Program-made: the position numbers and the translations under genes | In this document: positions 8,673 through 17,447 of the stretch, in pieces | Layout of the letters: every line of letters begins with the position of its first letter | Numbering within the stretch: position 1 is the stretch's first letter | NCBI GenBank assembly: GCA_023511725.1 | Contig: JAIMAY010000008.1 | Span: 1-64,000 of the forward strand | From: Alicyclobacillus sp. | GTDB lineage: Bacteria; Bacillota; Bacilli; Alicyclobacillales; Alicyclobacillaceae | Length of the DNA stretch: 64,000 nucleotides | Direction: 5' to 3' | Notes under the pieces: model-generated | Told to the model about the DNA's origin: nothing | The model's database searches: none | Seen by the model: only the letters and a program-made list of their open reading frames with translations

Positions 8673-9668
8673 TCAGGCAAAGTGATTGAAACCACGCGGC
8701 TGTATCAAGTCCAGTCGTCCATCCGGCCGCTCGCCGATCACGCCATCGCCCGCCTCCACACGCCCGATGGCACTGAGCCGGATGCCGAGCGCCTCGCACG
8801 CCGCCAGCGCCCGCGCAAACGCCACCGGCGGCGCCGTGCCCACCAATTGGTAGTCCTCGCCGCCGTACAGCGCGTAATCGGTCGCATCCTCACCGCGGCG
8901 CCGCGCAAAGTTGCGGACCGCAGGCGGGATGGGCAAACGTGCCAACTCGACGCGCAGGCGGACACGGCTGGCCCCCGCAATCTCATTGAGCTCGCTGGCC
9001 AGTCCATCGCTGATGTCGTCGCACGCCGTCGCCCCCGCCTCGCGCAGGATGCGTCCCGCCGCGACCGGAGGCCGTGGCCTGCGGTGCGCCTGCGCCAGCG
9101 GCTGCAGTTCATCCCCAGGCAGATGCGGGTCAAGTTCCAGCAGCGCGCGCAGACCTGCCCCGGCGGCGCCCAGCCAGCCCGTGACAAACAACACATCGCC
9201 CGGCCGCGCCCCGGACCTGCGAAGTGCCGTCCCTGGCGGGACGCTGCCCAGCAGCGTGCTCGTGACGACCAGCGGCCCATCGGTCTTCGTCACATTCCCG
9301 CCGATCACGCCACAACCAAACGCCCGGCACGCCTCTGCGACACCGTCATACAGCGCCATCAGCCGGTTTGCAGGCCAGTGCGGCGGGATGGAGAGGGACA
9401 ACAGCGCGTGCAGCGGCTCCCCGCCCATGGCGGCGATGTCGCTGACGGAGACCGCCACGCTCTTGAAGCCCACGTCCTCCGGCGCGCACGTGGCGTCGGT
9501 GAAATGAACACCCTCCACCAGGGCGTCGCACGTGGCCACCAGCTGCGCTCCCGCTGGCCAGGCGGTCACGGCGGCGTCGTCGCCCGGCCCCACCTCGACC
9601 TCTTCCCGCGGAGCCGGCAGGCGGCCGAGCAGCTCGGCAATCAGACCGAATTCGTCCAATTTCTCCAT
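8673..9668 (-). CDS. thiL: Thiamine-monophosphate kinase ThiL
   Basis: ThiL phosphorylates thiamine monophosphate to the active diphosphate. The 331-residue protein starts MEKLDEFGLI and shows the family order: GPGDDAAV metal and nucleotide site, VEGVHFT, GFKSVAVSVSDIAAMGG, GGNVTKTDG, and DDISDGLASEL. The ATG at 9668 has AAGGAG seven bases upstream. It opens the operon with the tsa genes, an arrangement common in Bacilli. No thiamine riboswitch is present in the short leader. Confidence 0.96.
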   Translation of the reverse strand: MEKLDEFGLIAELLGRLPAPREEVEVGPGDDAAVTAWPAGAQLVATCDALVEGVHFTDATCAPEDVGFKSVAVSVSDIAAMGGEPLHALLSLSIPPHWPANRLMALYDGVAEACRAFGCGVIGGNVTKTDGPLVVTSTLLGSVPPGTALRRSGARPGDVLFVTGWLGAAGAGLRALLELDPHLPGDELQPLAQAHRRPRPPVAAGRILREAGATACDDISDGLASELNEIAGASRVRLRVELARLPIPPAVRNFARRRGEDATDYALYGGEDYQLVGTAPPVAFARALAACEALGIRLSAIGRVEAGDGVIGERPDGRLDLIQPRGFNHFA

Positions 9669-9730
9669 GGCACCGCTCCTTGGCTGACGGAACGAGCGTG
9701 CCAAACCGTCCCATCAGCGCCTTCAGGGCT

Positions 9731-9759
9731 ATCATATCAGCTTTGCCGGGAAAGCCCAA
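9731..9759 (-). promoter_or_regulatory. Putative promoter of the thiL-tsaEB-rimI-tsaD operon
   Basis: Minus-strand TTGGGC (9759-9754) and TATGAT (9736-9731) are 17 bases apart, 63 bp before the thiL ATG. The -35 matches the consensus only at its TTG. Divergent dedA begins about 85 bp away on the other side. Confidence 0.5.
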
Positions 9760-9843
9760 ACCCTTACCAGCCGCGGCATGGCTCGGGCCCGGGACGCGTA
9801 GACATGAGAGGGACGGGCCGCGATATCGGGGAGGGAGATCAGG

Positions 9844-10446
9844 GTGTGGGAGATGCTGGGCGGGTGGGCGCAGGCGGTGATCAGCCTTGGCGCGCTGGGT
9901 GTGATGGTGGCCATGGTGGTGGAGGGGCTGGGGCTGCCGTTTCCCGGCGACGCGGTGCTGGTGCTGTTCGGGTTCGGCGCGGCGCGCGGCGACCACAGCG
10001 CCATCAGCCTTGTCGCCGCGGCGGTGGCCGGCTACGTGGTGGGATCCGTGATCTCCTGGCGTATCGGCGGAACCGCGGCCGCCAGCGCCCGGGGTGCCGC
10101 AGTTCGCCGCTGGCTGCTGATCTCCGACCGACAGTGGGAACGCGCGCAGGCGTGGCTCCGTCGCCATGATGCCTGGCTGCTGATCCCGGGCCGCTTCCTC
10201 CCGGGCGTCCGATCCGTCAGCGGCTACGCCGCAGGGGCCGCCGGCATGCCGCTCGACCGATTCCTCCTGTGCACCGTGATGGGCGCCGTGCTGTGGTGCG
10301 GGACGTGGGTGGCGGTGGGGTTGTGGTTTGGGGAGCACGCGCACGAGGTGCTGCACGCCCTGCGCTCGGCGCTGACGTGGGTGGCGGTGGCGGCCGCCCT
10401 GATCCTCGGCCTGCTGTGGTACAGGCGACGCCGGGTCCGGACGTGA
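9844..10446 (+). CDS. DedA family membrane protein
   Basis: DedA proteins are inner-membrane transporters, some of which flip undecaprenyl phosphate or phosphatidylethanolamine. The 200-residue product has the re-entrant region GLGLPFPGDAVLVLFG, the conserved FLPGVRSVSGYAAGAAGM motif and four to five hydrophobic helices, ending with the basic tail YRRRRVRT. GTG at 9844 has GGGAGG nine bases upstream. It is divergent from thiL and convergent with the DUF2922 gene. Substrate is not determined. Confidence 0.9.
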   Translation: MWEMLGGWAQAVISLGALGVMVAMVVEGLGLPFPGDAVLVLFGFGAARGDHSAISLVAAAVAGYVVGSVISWRIGGTAAASARGAAVRRWLLISDRQWERAQAWLRRHDAWLLIPGRFLPGVRSVSGYAAGAAGMPLDRFLLCTVMGAVLWCGTWVAVGLWFGEHAHEVLHALRSALTWVAVAAALILGLLWYRRRRVRT

Positions 10447-10473
10447 AAAAAGCGCCGTCCACATGGACGGCGC
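10446..10473 (-). terminator. Rho-independent terminator after the DUF2922 gene
   Basis: GCGCCGTCC, loop ACAT, GGACGGCGC forms a perfect 9-bp stem. Read on the minus strand it is followed by six T residues, so it terminates the DUF1659-DUF2922 transcript. On the plus strand it lies just past the dedA stop and may act weakly there. Confidence 0.9.
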
Positions 10474-10496
10474 CCGGCCGGCCTTGGCTCTCCGGC

Positions 10497-10715
10497 TCAA
10501 CCCACGGTGTTGGAATCGGTCTGGACCAACGTCGCGCCAATCCGCTTGACCACCTGGCCCTGCGGGAAGGCGAAGATGTTCTTGGCGACGATGGTGTCCA
10601 TCGCCTGCTGGACCGCCGTGCTCTCGAGCGGTTGTTTGGGGTTGGGGATGTTCACCCGCACCTTCTTGTTCTGATCCGTCAGGAACTGGAGCTGCAGCGT
10701 CACTTTGCCCGCCAT
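10497..10715 (-). CDS. DUF2922 family small protein
   Basis: A 72-residue protein starting MAGKVTLQLQFLTDQNKKV, with IPNPKQPLESTAVQQAMDTIVAKNIF and a C-terminal GQVVKRIGATLVQTDSNTV. These fit the DUF2922 family, found almost only in spore-forming Bacillota, where it is usually paired with DUF1659. No function is known. ATG at 10715 follows GGAGG at eight bases. A strong terminator follows. Confidence 0.85.
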   Translation of the reverse strand: MAGKVTLQLQFLTDQNKKVRVNIPNPKQPLESTAVQQAMDTIVAKNIFAFPQGQVVKRIGATLVQTDSNTVG

Positions 10716-10760
10716 CCGACTCACCTCCGCAAGATCTCGTGGTGCTCACCGTGCAGCTTG

Positions 10761-10997
10761 TCAGTTGCCCGAACTGCTGGCTGCGGTCATGCCCGTCTGG
10801 TCCACGCGATTGATGCTGTACAGGGAGTCCGCGCAGAGAGCGGCGATGGCCTGGCCGACGGCGAGTACATCGTCGTCCGCAGCGTCGGGCCGCACGTGCG
10901 CCCAGTTCCGGTTGCGCAACTTGGGACGGCCGTCCGCCATCGTGCCGTTCAGGAACTGGAGTTGCAGCGTTCGCGCGAGCGGGGTCAACTGTGCCAT
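10761..10997 (-). CDS. DUF1659 family small protein
   Basis: A 78-residue protein with LARTLQLQFLNGTMADGRPKLRNRNW, then VRPDAADDDVLAVGQAIAAL and SLYSINRVDQTGM, the DUF1659 pattern. The product shares the beta-strand start TLQLQF with its DUF2922 neighbour, suggesting the two small domains may be related or interact; that is inference. ATG at 10997 has GAGGAGG eight bases upstream. The pair forms a two-gene operon. Function unknown. Confidence 0.85.
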   Translation of the reverse strand: MAQLTPLARTLQLQFLNGTMADGRPKLRNRNWAHVRPDAADDDVLAVGQAIAALCADSLYSINRVDQTGMTAASSSGN

Positions 10998-11143
10998 GTC
11001 TGGCGCCTCCTCTCTTGTCGCGCCTCGGTGGCGCGCACCCCTCTGAATGCAGGAAAGGTGCCTGTGGGGGGACACGCAAGGCCAGGTCACGCACCCCTTG
11101 AGGAAAACGTTATCCTTCAGACGCGGAAAGGGCACAGATGGTA

Positions 11144-11172
11144 TTGACGCCTCGAGCACGAAACTCTACCAT
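11144..11172 (+). promoter_or_regulatory. Putative promoter of the histidine kinase gene
   Basis: TTGACG (11144-11149) and TACCAT (11167-11172) are 17 bases apart on the plus strand, about 100 bp before the kinase ATG. The -10 box matches four of six consensus bases. No other good candidate lies between the divergent DUF1659 gene and the kinase. Confidence 0.4.
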
Positions 11173-11272
11173 AGTTCGCATGTGCATGGTGGTGTATGAC
11201 GCACGAGAGGCAGCCTTCCAGACGCCATGCGGAAGTTGATGATTTGCGGCGGAAGGACGTCTGGCCCAACCC

Positions 11273-13168
11273 ATGAAAACACACCATCCCATGGCGATTG
11301 CGGAACAAAGCGAGATTCTGGCGGACGTGGTCGAGCACTTGGCGGAGGAGCTTCCGGGCTACACCGTGTGCGGTATGACGTGGGAGCCCGGTCGCGCAGC
11401 CATCGTCCCTGGCCCAGGCACTTCCGCCCTGGCCGAGCCCTATCAACAGGCACTGACCGATTTGGCGAGCCATGCGGGGCCGTGGTCAGAGGTTCGGGAG
11501 ACCGGCCAACCCGTGTGGATAGAGGACACGCGTTGCGACGAGCGCTGGCGACCACTGTTGTGGGCGAGTGAGCAGGCCGGGATCCGGGCCCTGCTGTGCG
11601 TCCCGGTGATGGCTGGGAACGAGTGGATCGGCACGCTCGACGTGTACAGTGGCGAACCAGGGCCGTTGCCCGAAGTTGTGAAACAGGTGGTACGCTGGGC
11701 GGCGCGTTATGCCGGGGCCGCCAGCGCCGAGGCCAGCGCGGAGCATGGGGCGCGAACGCTGCAGATGCTGTTCGACGGCCTGCCGGTGATGTTGTACGCG
11801 GCGGACCAGGCGGGGCGGTTCGTCTTTGTCAACCGGGCCGCGGAGCGGCTGACGGGCTACTCGCGGGAAGCGCTTGCGGGCCTCGCAGTCACGCAACTGC
11901 CTGAACCGGAAGATGTGCCGAAACTGTTGGAGCACCTGCATGCCACCGTGCGCGGGCAGGGCGAACCGGTACAGATCCGGATCGGCCACCGCGACGGTCT
12001 GATCATTCCTGTCGAATGGCAGGCGGCGCCACTCACGTCGGAGGGACGGATGGTCGGGCTGGCCGGCAGTGTGCGCCAACCGTCTCCGCCGAGTCCGGAG
12101 TTGGAGAGGATGCGCTGCGCGCTCGAGATTGCCGGGCTGGCTGTGCTCGACTGGGACATCGCGCGGGACCAGATGTACTGGTCCCCGGAACACCTGCGCA
12201 TCCTCGGACTATCGGAGGCCGATGTGCCGCCAAGCTGGGAAGTGCTGCTGGGCATGACCGTCGAGGATGACCGCGCGGCGCTGCGCGCGGCGGTGCAGAC
12301 GTGTCTGACGAGCGGACAGGCCGAAGTGCGTTACCGCATCCGCCACCCGGACGGGAGCATGCGCACCCTGCGCAGCCGAGGCCGGACGCTGTTCGGCGGC
12401 GGCGGTCGCGCAGTCCGCATGATCAGCGTGACGGAGGACGTCACCGAACAGGAGCAAGCGGACCAACTGCTGCGGCGGACGGAGCGGCTCGCCGTCGTTG
12501 GGCAATTGGCCGCGGGTGTGGCGCACGAGTTGCGCAATCCGCTGACCACCGTGAAGGGGTTCGTCCACCTGCTCAAGGTGTCGCCGAGCGAGGAGACGCG
12601 CGGCCGCTACCTTGACATCATCCAAGGCGAGCTGCAGCGGATTGAGCAGACCATCAACGAATTTCTGCTGCTGGGCTCGCCCTCCGGACAGCCCCTCGCG
12701 CCCTGCCAATTGACCGCGCTTGTGCAGGATGTGGTGCAGTTGATGAAGGCGGAGGCCGCGTTGCACAAGGTGGAGATCCGGCTGGAGGGAGAGGGCGCAT
12801 TCGTGGTGCGCTGCGATGCACCCCGGCTCAAACAGGTGTTTGTACACGTGCTGAAGAATGCCATCGAAGCGATGCCAGACGGGGGAACGGTGGAAGTACG
12901 TACTCACGCGGTCGATGGAGAAGCCGTGGTGGAGGTGGTGGATCACGGCCGCGGCATCGACAGCGCCCGCCTCAAGACGCTGGGTGAGCCGTCCTACGAC
13001 ACACGCGAGAAGGGGACCGGTCTCGGGCTGATGATCAGCCGCCGCATCCTTGAGGCGCACGGCGGCCAACTGGAGATCCACAGCGAGGTGGACGAGGGCA
13101 CCACCGTGCGCATCCACCTGCCGCTGGCGGACGACGGCCCCGGGCCGGAGGCGGAGCATTCATCGTGA
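11273..13168 (+). CDS. GAF-PAS-PAS sensor histidine kinase, sporulation-kinase type
   Basis: A soluble 631-residue sensor kinase with no membrane helix. Residues about 20-150 look like a GAF domain, about 160-270 a PAS domain (VFVNRAAERLTGYSREAL), and about 280-400 a second PAS/PAC unit. The HisKA H-box is AHELRNPLTTVKGF; the ATPase domain shows VLKNAIEAM (N), DHGRGID (G1) and KGTGLGLMIS (G2). The VAHELRNPLTTVKGF signature is typical of KinA-E kinases that feed the Spo0F-Spo0A phosphorelay, and no response regulator is adjacent, as for those kinases. The start is uncertain (ATG 11273 or 11291) because no clear ribosome site is present. Confidence 0.88.
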   Translation: MKTHHPMAIAEQSEILADVVEHLAEELPGYTVCGMTWEPGRAAIVPGPGTSALAEPYQQALTDLASHAGPWSEVRETGQPVWIEDTRCDERWRPLLWASEQAGIRALLCVPVMAGNEWIGTLDVYSGEPGPLPEVVKQVVRWAARYAGAASAEASAEHGARTLQMLFDGLPVMLYAADQAGRFVFVNRAAERLTGYSREALAGLAVTQLPEPEDVPKLLEHLHATVRGQGEPVQIRIGHRDGLIIPVEWQAAPLTSEGRMVGLAGSVRQPSPPSPELERMRCALEIAGLAVLDWDIARDQMYWSPEHLRILGLSEADVPPSWEVLLGMTVEDDRAALRAAVQTCLTSGQAEVRYRIRHPDGSMRTLRSRGRTLFGGGGRAVRMISVTEDVTEQEQADQLLRRTERLAVVGQLAAGVAHELRNPLTTVKGFVHLLKVSPSEETRGRYLDIIQGELQRIEQTINEFLLLGSPSGQPLAPCQLTALVQDVVQLMKAEAALHKVEIRLEGEGAFVVRCDAPRLKQVFVHVLKNAIEAMPDGGTVEVRTHAVDGEAVVEVVDHGRGIDSARLKTLGEPSYDTREKGTGLGLMISRRILEAHGGQLEIHSEVDEGTTVRIHLPLADDGPGPEAEHSS

Positions 13169-13272
13169 CGCGACGCGGGCACCCAGGGGACGACGCGTCC
13201 CGCCCTCCGGTGCGCCTATCGCTCCGGCCCGCGCCGCTCAGACTCGCACCGCTTAGGGCCGCTCGGCCACGC

Positions 13273-14010
13273 TCAGGCCCGCTCCGCCGCAGCCTCCACC
13301 AAGCCCCGGAACACGCCGAGATGCACGGGGTCATCGCGCCACAGATTCTCGGGATGCCACTGCACCGCCACCAGGAACGGATACGTCTCGTGTTCCACCG
13401 CTTCGACCAATCCTTCCTCATCCCATGCCACCGCGCGCAGCCCCTGACCGAGCTGCTTCACCGCCTGATGATGGAACGAGTTGGAGCGAAGCGTCTGCGG
13501 GCGGCCGAGCAGGTCATACAACCGGCTGTCCGGCGCCACGCGGATGGCGTGCGTCTCGTGATTGCGGCGCGCACGCTGGCTGTGCTGGATGCCCCCGCGC
13601 CATTCGCGCGGCAGGTCCTGATACAGCGTGCCGCCGAGCAGCGCGTTGATCATCTGGATGCCGCGGCAGATGCCGAGGATGGGTTTGCCCTGCGCCATCA
13701 CCCGCCGAAACAACCGCGCCTCGAGCATATCCCGCTCCGGGATCACGCTGCCGAGGCCGATGTGCGGGGGTTCGCCGTAGAGGGCGGGATCGACATCCTC
13801 GCCGCCGGCGAGCAGCAGCCCGTCCAGCCGATCCGCCAGCGCATCCGTCTCGGCCTCACCCTCGAGAAACGGGATCACCACCGGCAGCCCACCTGCAGCG
13901 GCGACGCCGTGCGCGTAATCATCGCTGAGCGCCACGCCCAGCAGGGCCGGACCCGTGCTCTGCAGCGGGAAGCTGTGCCGGTGCCCGGTGATGCCAATCA
14001 ACGGCCGCAT
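13273..14010 (-). CDS. Class I glutamine amidotransferase-like hydrolase (peptidase C26, PuuD type)
   Basis: The 245-residue protein belongs to the gamma-glutamyl-gamma-aminobutyrate hydrolase group. It has LLLAGGEDVDPALYGE, the nucleophile motif GICRGIQMINALLGG with catalytic Cys, and the His-Glu pair in VAVQWHPE. It probably hydrolyses a gamma-glutamyl amide in polyamine or GABA-type metabolism. It lies 18 bp downstream of adenosylhomocysteinase on the same strand and may be co-transcribed. Substrate is inferred from family only. Confidence 0.88.
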   Translation of the reverse strand: MRPLIGITGHRHSFPLQSTGPALLGVALSDDYAHGVAAAGGLPVVIPFLEGEAETDALADRLDGLLLAGGEDVDPALYGEPPHIGLGSVIPERDMLEARLFRRVMAQGKPILGICRGIQMINALLGGTLYQDLPREWRGGIQHSQRARRNHETHAIRVAPDSRLYDLLGRPQTLRSNSFHHQAVKQLGQGLRAVAWDEEGLVEAVEHETYPFLVAVQWHPENLWRDDPVHLGVFRGLVEAAAERA

Positions 14011-14028
14011 CGGCCTCTCCCCCTTTCG

Positions 14029-15312
14029 TCACTCGGTGCGCCAGCTCTGCAGGTAGCGCGCCTGCTCCGGCGTGAGCTGGTCGATCTCGATCCCCCACGC
14101 CCGCAGCCTCATCCGCGCCACCTCTTCATCGAGCGCCTCTGGTATTCTGTGCACGCCAGGCGTCAGAGCGTGCTGCGCGACGTGACGTAGCCCCAACGCC
14201 TGCAGAGCGAACGTCAGATCCATCACCTCAACCGGATGACCGTCGCCCGCGGCCAGATTGACCAGGCGGCCTTCCGCGAGCAGGAAGACGCGGCGTCCGT
14301 CGGCGAAACGGTACTCCTCGATATTGCGCCGCACCGTGCGTACCGAGACCGCAAGCGCGCGCAGATCCGGCTTCGAGATCTCGACATCGAAGTGGCCGGC
14401 GTTGGCCAGCACCGCGCCGTCTTTGAGCGACTCGATGGCATCCCGCACGACGCAGTCCCGATTGCCGGTGACAGTGACCAAAAAGTCAGCGTGCCGTGCC
14501 GCCTCGCGCACCGGCATCACCTCAAAGCCATCCATCACCGCTTCGAGCGCCTTGATGGGATCCACCTCGCAGATGATCACGCGCGCCCCCAGCCCCTTCG
14601 CTCGCATGGCCACGCCCTTGCCGCACCAGCCGTAGCCCACGACGACCGCGGTTTTGCCGGCGACGACCAGGTTGGTGGTGCGCATGATGCCGTCCCACAC
14701 CGACTGCCCCGTGCCGTAGCGGTTGTCGAACAGGTATTTGCACTGCGCGTCGTTCACGGCAAGCATCGGGAAGCGCAGCGTACCTTCCTTCGCCATCGCC
14801 TGCAGGCGCAGGACCCCCGTCGTGGTCTCCTCACAGCCGCCCCGGATCTCGGTCGTCTGCTCGGGGCGTTTCTCATGCAGCATGGAAACCAAGTCCCCGC
14901 CGTCGTCGATGATCAGGTCAGGCCGGGTGTCCAAAAGCGCCTCCAGGTGTCCTCGGTACTGCTCGGGGGTCGCGCCATGCACCGCAAACGCCGTGACCCC
15001 CCTGTCCACCAGCGCCGCCACCACATCGTCCTGCGTCGACAGCGGATTGCTGGCGGCGACCGCCACCTCCGCACCGCCCGCCTGAATGGTGAGCGCGAGG
15101 TTCGCCGTCTTAGCCTCGAGGTGTAGACAGATGGCGACACGCTTGCCTGCGAACGGCCGCTCCTGCTGGAACCGCTCGCGGAGTTGCCGCAGCAAGGGCA
15201 TGTGCTGCGCCGCCCAGTCCAGCTTCAGGGCACCCTCCTCCGCCAGCGCCAGATTGCGAATCTGTGAATCACGAACGGGATCCAGTGTCGGTTTGATGGG
15301 TGTTGTTGCCAC
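14029..15312 (-). CDS. ahcY: Adenosylhomocysteinase
   Basis: S-adenosylhomocysteine hydrolase splits SAH to adenosine and homocysteine with bound NAD. The 427-residue protein has CLHLEAKTANL, ASNPLSTQDDVVAAL, the catalytic GGCEETTTGVLRL, the NAD-binding VVVGYGWCGKGVAMRAKGLGA and TGNRDCV. The length is typical of the shorter bacterial and archaeal form without the 40-residue insertion. GTG at 15312 has GGAG eight bases upstream, so in-frame upstream codons are excluded. Many Bacilli instead use the Pfs/LuxS route, so this is a lineage trait. No SAH riboswitch or S-box is seen in the short leader. Confidence 0.95.
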   Translation of the reverse strand: MATTPIKPTLDPVRDSQIRNLALAEEGALKLDWAAQHMPLLRQLRERFQQERPFAGKRVAICLHLEAKTANLALTIQAGGAEVAVAASNPLSTQDDVVAALVDRGVTAFAVHGATPEQYRGHLEALLDTRPDLIIDDGGDLVSMLHEKRPEQTTEIRGGCEETTTGVLRLQAMAKEGTLRFPMLAVNDAQCKYLFDNRYGTGQSVWDGIMRTTNLVVAGKTAVVVGYGWCGKGVAMRAKGLGARVIICEVDPIKALEAVMDGFEVMPVREAARHADFLVTVTGNRDCVVRDAIESLKDGAVLANAGHFDVEISKPDLRALAVSVRTVRRNIEEYRFADGRRVFLLAEGRLVNLAAGDGHPVEVMDLTFALQALGLRHVAQHALTPGVHRIPEALDEEVARMRLRAWGIEIDQLTPEQARYLQSWRTE

Positions 15313-15415
15313 AATCCATGCTCCTTTGTCTGCAAAGTCACCTGAGTCTGAAACGGGCGCTTGAACGAAACGGCGCCGCCAGAACCATCGCTCTCGCATG
15401 ATTCCGACAGCGCCG

Positions 15416-15766
15416 TCAGAAGTCCACCAAACCCAGGCTGATCTGAAGTCCCTCGTTGACCATCTTCATCAGGTGGTCATCCAGGTGCGCCACCTTCTCC
15501 GTCAGCCGCTGCTTGTCGATGGTGCGGATCTGTTCCAGCAGAATCACGGAGTCTCGCTCCAACCCATAGCGCTGCGCCGGGATCTCGACGTGCGTCGGCA
15601 GCTTGGCCTTCTGGATCTGTGCGGTGATGGCCGCCACAATCACGGTGGGGCTGAAGCGGTTGCCAATGTCGTTCTGGATCACGAGCACGGGCCGGAAACC
15701 GCCCTGCTCGGAACCGACCACCGGTGAGAGATCCGCGAAAAACACATCCCCGCGTCGGACAATCAA
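15416..15766 (-). CDS. ndoA: Endoribonuclease toxin EndoA (MazF/PemK family)
   Basis: EndoA is an mRNA interferase cutting single-stranded RNA at UACAU-type sites in the cytoplasm. The 116-residue protein is close to the B. subtilis one: [54 protein letters not shown] and the [10 protein letters not shown] segment are all present. It starts with TTG at 15766, four bases after the antitoxin stop, so translation is coupled. Together with ndoAI it forms a toxin-antitoxin module conserved next to alr in Bacilli. Confidence 0.96.
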   Translation of the reverse strand: MIVRRGDVFFADLSPVVGSEQGGFRPVLVIQNDIGNRFSPTVIVAAITAQIQKAKLPTHVEIPAQRYGLERDSVILLEQIRTIDKQRLTEKVAHLDDHLMKMVNEGLQISLGLVDF

Positions 15767-15770
15767 GCGC

Positions 15771-16043
15771 CTACACCCCGCTTACCAAGCGCTCGACCGT
15801 GCCACCCGCCTCTTGCTCCAGAGGAAATGCCTCGGACGCCAGGCGCAGGTTGATGCGCGCCATCTCCATGTACCCCTGCTGCATCATGGTCCGGATGTCC
15901 CGCCTGCGCTGTTCCGCGAGATACAGCTGCATGGCTTCCCGAATCACCTCGCTGCGACCCTTGCGCTGCTTCTGCGCAATCCCATCCACCTCATCGAGCA
16001 GTTGATCCGGGAGATACACCACGACTCGCCGTTTGTCGGACAC
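15771..16043 (-). CDS. ndoAI: Antitoxin EndoAI (ribbon-helix-helix)
   Basis: The antitoxin binds and inhibits EndoA and normally represses its own operon. The 90-residue product has a ribbon-helix-helix start ([21 protein letters not shown]) and the conserved toxin-binding tail [16 protein letters not shown]...[11 protein letters not shown] at 16043 with GGAGG eight bases upstream is preferred; a TTG at 16085 is in frame but would lie only a few bases past the predicted transcription start. It is encoded directly upstream of ndoA. Confidence 0.92.
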   Translation of the reverse strand: MSDKRRVVVYLPDQLLDEVDGIAQKQRKGRSEVIREAMQLYLAEQRRRDIRTMMQQGYMEMARINLRLASEAFPLEQEAGGTVERLVSGV

Positions 16044-16099
16044 CCGCCGCACCTCCAGCTGATTCGGTTTCCAATCCCGTTCCAACGAGTTCCTCGGAT

Positions 16100-16129
16100 A
16101 TTATAACGAGCCCGAAGCGAGGGTGTCAA
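16100..16129 (-). promoter_or_regulatory. Strong sigma-A promoter of ndoAI-ndoA
   Basis: Minus-strand TTGACA (16129-16124) and TATAAT (16105-16100) are both perfect, 18 bases apart. Transcription should start near 16093, about 50 bases before the antitoxin GTG. Confidence 0.85.
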
Positions 16130-16187
16130 AGACATCGCCGGCGCGCCGCGGGCTGCCGGCTCATAACGCCCTCGCCCCGGTTCGCCT

Positions 16188-17399
16188 CTAGCCGATCACG
16201 ATCCGCGGCACCCGCGCGGCGAGTGCGCACAGGATTTCGTAGGAGATGGTCTCCGCGTGCTGCGCCAATTCATCCACGCTGAGCAGCGGTGCATCCGCCG
16301 CCTCCGCGCGCCACGAGGATTGCAGCCAGCCCTCCTGCCCCGCCGGTGGCTGCTGCCACAGCGCGCGCGCCGTCCACGACAGCGGCGCGCGGCGGCCGTA
16401 GAGCGTGACCGGGCTGCCTACGGTCGCCTCGGGGATGTCCGTCACATCCAGCATCAGTTGATCCATGCACACCCGCCCAATCACGCGCGCATCCTTCCCC
16501 GCTGCCCACGCACGGGCCCGGTTGGACAGAAGCCGCGGGTAGCCATCGGCGTATCCCACGGGCACGGTGGCCACCCGCGTCGGCCGCGTTGCCGTGAAGG
16601 TGGCGCCGTAACCGACCGTCTCACCGGGGGTGATCCAGCGCACCCGCGTGATGAAGCTGTACAGGTGCAGTGCGGGACGGAGCGGGATGGGCACAGGAAA
16701 GTCGGGCGATGGCGGCAGGCCATAGGCGCTGATGCCGATGCGCACCATGTCGAAGTGCCAGGCGGGGTTGCGGAGGGTGCCCGCGCTGTTCGCCGCGTGC
16801 GCCACGGGCGGGCGCAGACCCTCCGCCTGCAGCGCCCCCAGCGCCTCGTGGAAGCGCCGGATCTGAGCGTCGGCGTGAGCGGGATTCGGCGCGTCCGCGC
16901 AGGCCAGGTGTGTGAACACACCTTCGACCCTCACATCCCCTCGCGCCGCCAGGTATCGCGCCGCCGCCAACAGCGATGGTGCGTCGGCAAAGCCGAGCCG
17001 CGTCATGCCCGTGTCCACCTTGAGATGCACGCGCAGCGGCGGATCAAAGGTGAGGCCGTCCATCCAGCGCGGATCATCGGTGAGTGTCATGCTGACACCG
17101 TGCGCGGCGGCCGCCTGCGCATTCCCGGGATGAACCGGCCCAAAGACGAGCATGGGCGCCTTGATGCCCGCCTCACGCAGCGCCAGCGCCTCCTCCAGTG
17201 AAGCCACCCCGAGTGCATCGGCCCCACCGGCGAGCGCCGCGCGCGCGGCCGTCAAGGCACCATGTCCATAGCCGTTGGCCTTGACGGCGACCAGCAGCCG
17301 CGCGCCGGGTCGCAGCAAACGCTTGAATTGGCGGATATTGAACGTGATGGCTTCGGCATCCACGATGGCAAACGTACCACGATACATGGGCTTGTCCAT
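16188..17399 (-). CDS. alr: Alanine racemase
   Basis: Alr interconverts L- and D-alanine for peptidoglycan, using PLP. The roughly 403-residue protein has the PLP-lysine motif VAVKANGYGHG, the catalytic tyrosine region GETVGYGATF and RVCMDQLMLDVTD. Between about 305 and 350 there is an insertion (WTARALWQQPPAGQEGWLQSSW) not usual for the family. A TACAAT box lies 7-12 bases upstream of the ATG at 17399, so transcripts may be nearly leaderless or use the ATG four codons later (17387). The alr gene sits between the YdcC-like lipoprotein gene and ndoAI as in B. subtilis. Confidence 0.95.
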   Translation of the reverse strand: MDKPMYRGTFAIVDAEAITFNIRQFKRLLRPGARLLVAVKANGYGHGALTAARAALAGGADALGVASLEEALALREAGIKAPMLVFGPVHPGNAQAAAAHGVSMTLTDDPRWMDGLTFDPPLRVHLKVDTGMTRLGFADAPSLLAAARYLAARGDVRVEGVFTHLACADAPNPAHADAQIRRFHEALGALQAEGLRPPVAHAANSAGTLRNPAWHFDMVRIGISAYGLPPSPDFPVPIPLRPALHLYSFITRVRWITPGETVGYGATFTATRPTRVATVPVGYADGYPRLLSNRARAWAAGKDARVIGRVCMDQLMLDVTDIPEATVGSPVTLYGRRAPLSWTARALWQQPPAGQEGWLQSSWRAEAADAPLLSVDELAQHAETISYEILCALAARVPRIVIG

Positions 17400-17447
17400 A
17401 CCTGCATTGTAGCGCAAGGGCGCCCATACGGGAGCGCCCTCGCGCGT

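Noticed and set aside
15313-15415. SAM/SAH riboswitch before ahcY
   Set aside because: The gap is about 100 bases and lacks the conserved core and paired elements.
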